Shown: positions 5,738 through 7,681 of the stretch, piece by piece
How positions within the stretch are numbered: position 1 is the first letter of the stretch
Layout: every line of letters begins with the position of its first letter
Assembly: GCA_038250235.1 (NCBI GenBank)
Contig: JBBSCO010000092.1
Coordinates: 1 to 7,681, forward strand
Length of the DNA: 7,681 nucleotides
Origin: JAAUTS01 sp038250235
Lineage (GTDB): Bacteria; Verrucomicrobiota; Verrucomicrobiia; Methylacidiphilales; JAAUTS01
Direction of reading: 5' to 3'
Made by a program: the position numbers and the translations under genes
The notes under the pieces: generated by a model
The model's database searches: none
What the model was told of the DNA's origin: nothing
What the model saw: the letters and a program-made list of their open reading frames with translations, nothing else

Positions 5738-6994
5738 TCAGAGTTCCAGCAAGTAAACCCCGGGGTTTTCAATGAATTCTTTGATGCGGACGAGGAAGGT
5801 GACGGCTTCTTTTCCGTCAACGATGCGGTGGTCGTAGCTGAGGGCGATGTACATCATGGGACGGATGACAACCTGGCCATTCAGTGCGATGGGACGATCC
5901 TGGATGGCGTGCATGCCAAGGATTCCGCTCTGGGGGGGGTTGATGATGGGTGTGGAAAGGAGTGAGCCGAAGGTTCCTCCGTTGGTGATGGTGAAGACTC
6001 CTCCTTCGAGATCAGGCAGGGAAATTTTGCCTTCGCGGGCTTTGACGGCGTAATCAGCGATTCCCTTTTCAATGCCGGCCATGCTGAGCTGGTCGACATT
6101 CCTGAGAACGGGAACCATCAGGCCTTTGGGGGCTGAGATGGCGATGCCGATGTCATAGAAATGGTTTTCGACGATTTCATCGCCCTCGATGCGGGCATTG
6201 ATCTGGGGCACTTCTTTGAGCGCGTAGATGACAGCCTTGGCGAAGAAGGACATGAAGCCGACTTTGAGTCCGTGTTTTTTGGTGAAGCGATCCTGGAATT
6301 TGACGCGCATGGCCATGACATTGGTCATATCGACTTCGTTGAAGGTGGTGAGCAATGCGGCATTGTGCTGGGCACTGACAAGACGGTCAGCGATTTTCCG
6401 GCGGAGGGAGGTCATCTTCCTGCGGGTTGTGCGTTCTCCTGACTGGGCGGTGCTTATGTGGTCGGGGATGGATTCAACAACAGACGCTGTACGGGTGGGA
6501 TGTGTTGGCGCAGGAACGACAAAAGTGGCGACATCTTCCTTGAGAATTCGTCCTTCTTTCCCGCTGCCCCGGATGTCGGCGGGGTTGATGCCTTTTTCTT
6601 CGACAAGTTTGCGCACGGCAGGAGAAAGTAAGGAGCTTTCGGTTTCGGGTTTAAGGTTTTGGGTTTTGGGTTGGGGAGCAGAGGCAACGGGTGCTGCTGT
6701 AGGAGCAGAAACAGGAACAGGAGCAAGAACAGGAACTGCGACACCTGCTGGCTTGGGGGCTTTTTCGTCGATGAGGCCGACGATCTGACCGATTTTGACT
6801 TCGGTTCCTTCGCTGACCATCTGCTGAAGAGTTCCTGAAACTTCGGCATACACTTCGGAGGTGATTTTGTCGGTTTCAATTTCGAGGAGGATTTCGCCTT
6901 CGTTTACGTATTCACCGGGTTTTTTACGCCAGGCACCGAGGGTGCCGCTGGTGATGGATTCGCCGACTGTGGGGACTTTGATTTCGATGGACAT
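5738..6994 (-). CDS. sucB: Dihydrolipoyllysine-residue succinyltransferase (E2 of 2-oxoglutarate dehydrogenase)
   Basis: This is the core of the 2-oxoglutarate dehydrogenase complex. It takes the succinyl group from E1 on its lipoyl arm and transfers it to CoA. A single lipoyl domain spans about 1-76, with the lipoylated lysine K43 in E-T-D-K-I-T-S-E-V. An Ala/Pro-rich flexible linker runs to about 120. The peripheral subunit-binding domain follows (about 123-155: S-P-A-V-R-K-L-V-E-E, ending G-R-I-L-K-E-D-V). A second linker leads to the catalytic acyltransferase domain from about 190, whose active site is S-Y-D-H-R-I-V-D-G with H389 and D393. The P-T-V-G-E-S-I start and the N-P-G-V-Y-L-L-E-L end are typical of succinyltransferases rather than pyruvate E2. 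It lies between sucA and lpdA. There is no Shine-Dalgarno; the leader ends TATTCC before ATG. The linker contains a 35-nt heptamer repeat array. Confidence 0.96.
   Translation of the reverse strand: MSIEIKVPTVGESITSGTLGAWRKKPGEYVNEGEILLEIETDKITSEVYAEVSGTLQQMVSEGTEVKIGQIVGLIDEKAPKPAGVAVPVLAPVPVSAPTAAPVASAPQPKTQNLKPETESSLLSPAVRKLVEEKGINPADIRGSGKEGRILKEDVATFVVPAPTHPTRTASVVESIPDHISTAQSGERTTRRKMTSLRRKIADRLVSAQHNAALLTTFNEVDMTNVMAMRVKFQDRFTKKHGLKVGFMSFFAKAVIYALKEVPQINARIEGDEIVENHFYDIGIAISAPKGLMVPVLRNVDQLSMAGIEKGIADYAVKAREGKISLPDLEGGVFTITNGGTFGSLLSTPIINPPQSGILGMHAIQDRPIALNGQVVIRPMMYIALSYDHRIVDGKEAVTFLVRIKEFIENPGVYLLEL
6637..6671. repeat. Five in-frame 7-nt repeats inside the sucB linker
   Basis: Five consecutive 7-nt units, all ending in GGT on the plus strand. 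The last two are identical (TTTGGGT at 6658-6664 and 6665-6671), and the others differ at one to three positions. They encode residues about 108-120 (P-K-T-Q-N-L-K-P-E-T), a polar stretch in an otherwise Ala/Pro/Val-rich linker between the lipoyl and subunit-binding domains. The total length of 35 nt is not a multiple of three, yet the frame is intact on both sides. Confidence 0.65.
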
Positions 6995-7005
6995 GGAATA
7001 ATAGC

Positions 7006-7033
7006 TTAGGTGTGAAAGTGGAAAGTATAAGTA
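7006..7033. repeat. Weak 7-nt repeats in the sucA-sucB gap
   Basis: TGAAAGT (7013-7019) and GGAAAGT (7020-7026) are adjacent, with looser copies on either side. The 7-nt spacing matches the clearer arrays in the sucB linker and the sucB-lpdA gap. On its own it would not be convincing. Confidence 0.3.
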
Positions 7034-7042
7034 AAATTTGAA

Positions 7043-7681
7043 TCAGAGTGTGAAAGCCTGGTGGACCAGGTCTGCCTGTTCCAGGTTGTGAATGGATAGG
7101 GCTCCGGTGGCGGGGCTGGAAGATGCGTCGCGTCCGGCGTAGGTGATCTCACGGCCAAAGGCTTTACGCAGTAACGGCTCAATATAGGTCCAGGCACCCA
7201 TGTTCTGGGATTCTTCCTGACACCAGATGATGGAGGTAACGTGGGTGTAATCCTGTACGAGATGAGCAAATTGCGCTTTATGGATAGGATAGAGCTGTTC
7301 AAATCGCACGATGTGGGTATTTGTGAGGCCCTCTTTTTGGCGGTAGGCATCCAGATCGTAATAAACTTTGCCGGAACAAAGAATCAGGCGACTGGCTTTT
7401 GGCGCGTCGGTGTCCACCCGCAGGATTTCGTGGAAGCGATCTTCTGAGAGTGCGCGCAGCGGGGATCGGCAGGGTTCAAAACGAAGAAGCTTTTTCGGGG
7501 TCATGATGACCAGGGGTTTACGGACCTGGCGCAACACTTGGCGGCGGAGAATATGGAAATACTGGGCCGGAGTCGTACAGTTGGCGACCTGGATATTATC
7601 TTCCGCGCAAGCCTGGAGAAAACGTTCCATGCGCGCGCTGCTGTGTTCTGGTCCTTGGCCTTCCATCCCGTGAGGAAGCAG
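7043..7681 (-). CDS. sucA: 2-oxoglutarate dehydrogenase E1 component, C-terminal part
   Basis: E1 is the thiamine-diphosphate enzyme that decarboxylates 2-oxoglutarate and reductively succinylates the lipoyl arm of E2. Only the last 212 codons are present; the gene continues past the right edge. The visible start, L-L-P-H-G-M-E-G-Q-G-P-E-H-S-S-A-R, is the highly conserved stretch entering the C-terminal transketolase-like region of OGDH E1. It is followed by T-P-A-Q-Y-F-H-I-L-R-R-Q, the K-P-L-V-I-M-T-P-K segment, C-S-G-K-V-Y-Y-D-L, R-F-E-Q-L-Y-P, W-C-Q-E-E-S-Q-N-M-G-A-W, and a final S-S-P-A-T-G near the end. These distinguish it from pyruvate E1. The ThDP-binding residues are outside the window. 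The reading frame is open with no internal ATG needed at 7666. It is the promoter-proximal gene of the sucA-sucB-lpdA set, 48 bp before sucB. Confidence 0.97.
   Translation of the reverse strand: MLPHGMEGQGPEHSSARMERFLQACAEDNIQVANCTTPAQYFHILRRQVLRQVRKPLVIMTPKKLLRFEPCRSPLRALSEDRFHEILRVDTDAPKASRLILCSGKVYYDLDAYRQKEGLTNTHIVRFEQLYPIHKAQFAHLVQDYTHVTSIIWCQEESQNMGAWTYIEPLLRKAFGREITYAGRDASSSPATGALSIHNLEQADLVHQAFTL

Noticed and set aside
6700..6745. Purine-rich repeat of GGAGCA/GGAACA type in sucB
   Set aside because: It is explained by the Ala/Pro/Val-rich linker codons that every E2 of this type carries.
6228..6788. 186-codon reading frame opposite sucB
   Set aside because: It is complementary to the conserved sucB coding sequence and has no protein features of its own.

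Overview
The window most likely comes from an aerobic or facultatively aerobic, saccharolytic, free-living bacterium. The evidence is a 2-oxoglutarate dehydrogenase gene cluster in the order E1-E2-E3, plus a glycoside-hydrolase-like gene next to a Gfo/Idh/MocA remnant. Four gene starts lack a recognisable Shine-Dalgarno sequence. These traits would fit a Verrucomicrobiota/PVC-type genome, but this placement is an inference, and no marker in the window settles it.

Layout from left to right. (i) 1-1971, plus strand: a 654-codon TIM-barrel protein resembling clan GH-D (GH36-like) glycosidases, open to the left edge of the window. (ii) 1972-2881: a 910-bp space between convergent genes. It holds a 271-bp structured repeat element (2009-2279), an N-terminal remnant of a Gfo/Idh/MocA oxidoreductase beginning directly at its right edge (2280 to about 2494), and unexplained, apparently decayed DNA up to a small terminator-like hairpin. 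(iii) 2882-4164, minus strand: two tRNA-modification genes, truA followed by trmL. (iv) 4307-7681, minus strand: the 3' end of sucA (E1), then sucB (E2) and lpdA (E3), with a probable intrinsic terminator after lpdA.

The three minus-strand enzymes form the complex that converts 2-oxoglutarate, CoA and NAD+ to succinyl-CoA, CO2 and NADH. TruA and TrmL modify tRNA in the anticodon arm. The plus-strand glycosidase-like gene and the dehydrogenase remnant look like what is left of a carbohydrate-catabolism locus.

The most unusual object is the 271-bp element. Its 32-nt imperfect terminal inverted repeats enclose two hairpin modules of about 100 nt in opposite orientations. The modules share conserved internal sequences, but their stems differ in sequence while keeping pairing potential. 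This suggests that folding, as RNA or single-stranded DNA, has been maintained. A second theme is short-period degenerate repeats (7 nt and about 9 nt) in the small minus-strand intergenic gaps, and one 7-nt array inside the coding sequence of the sucB linker.
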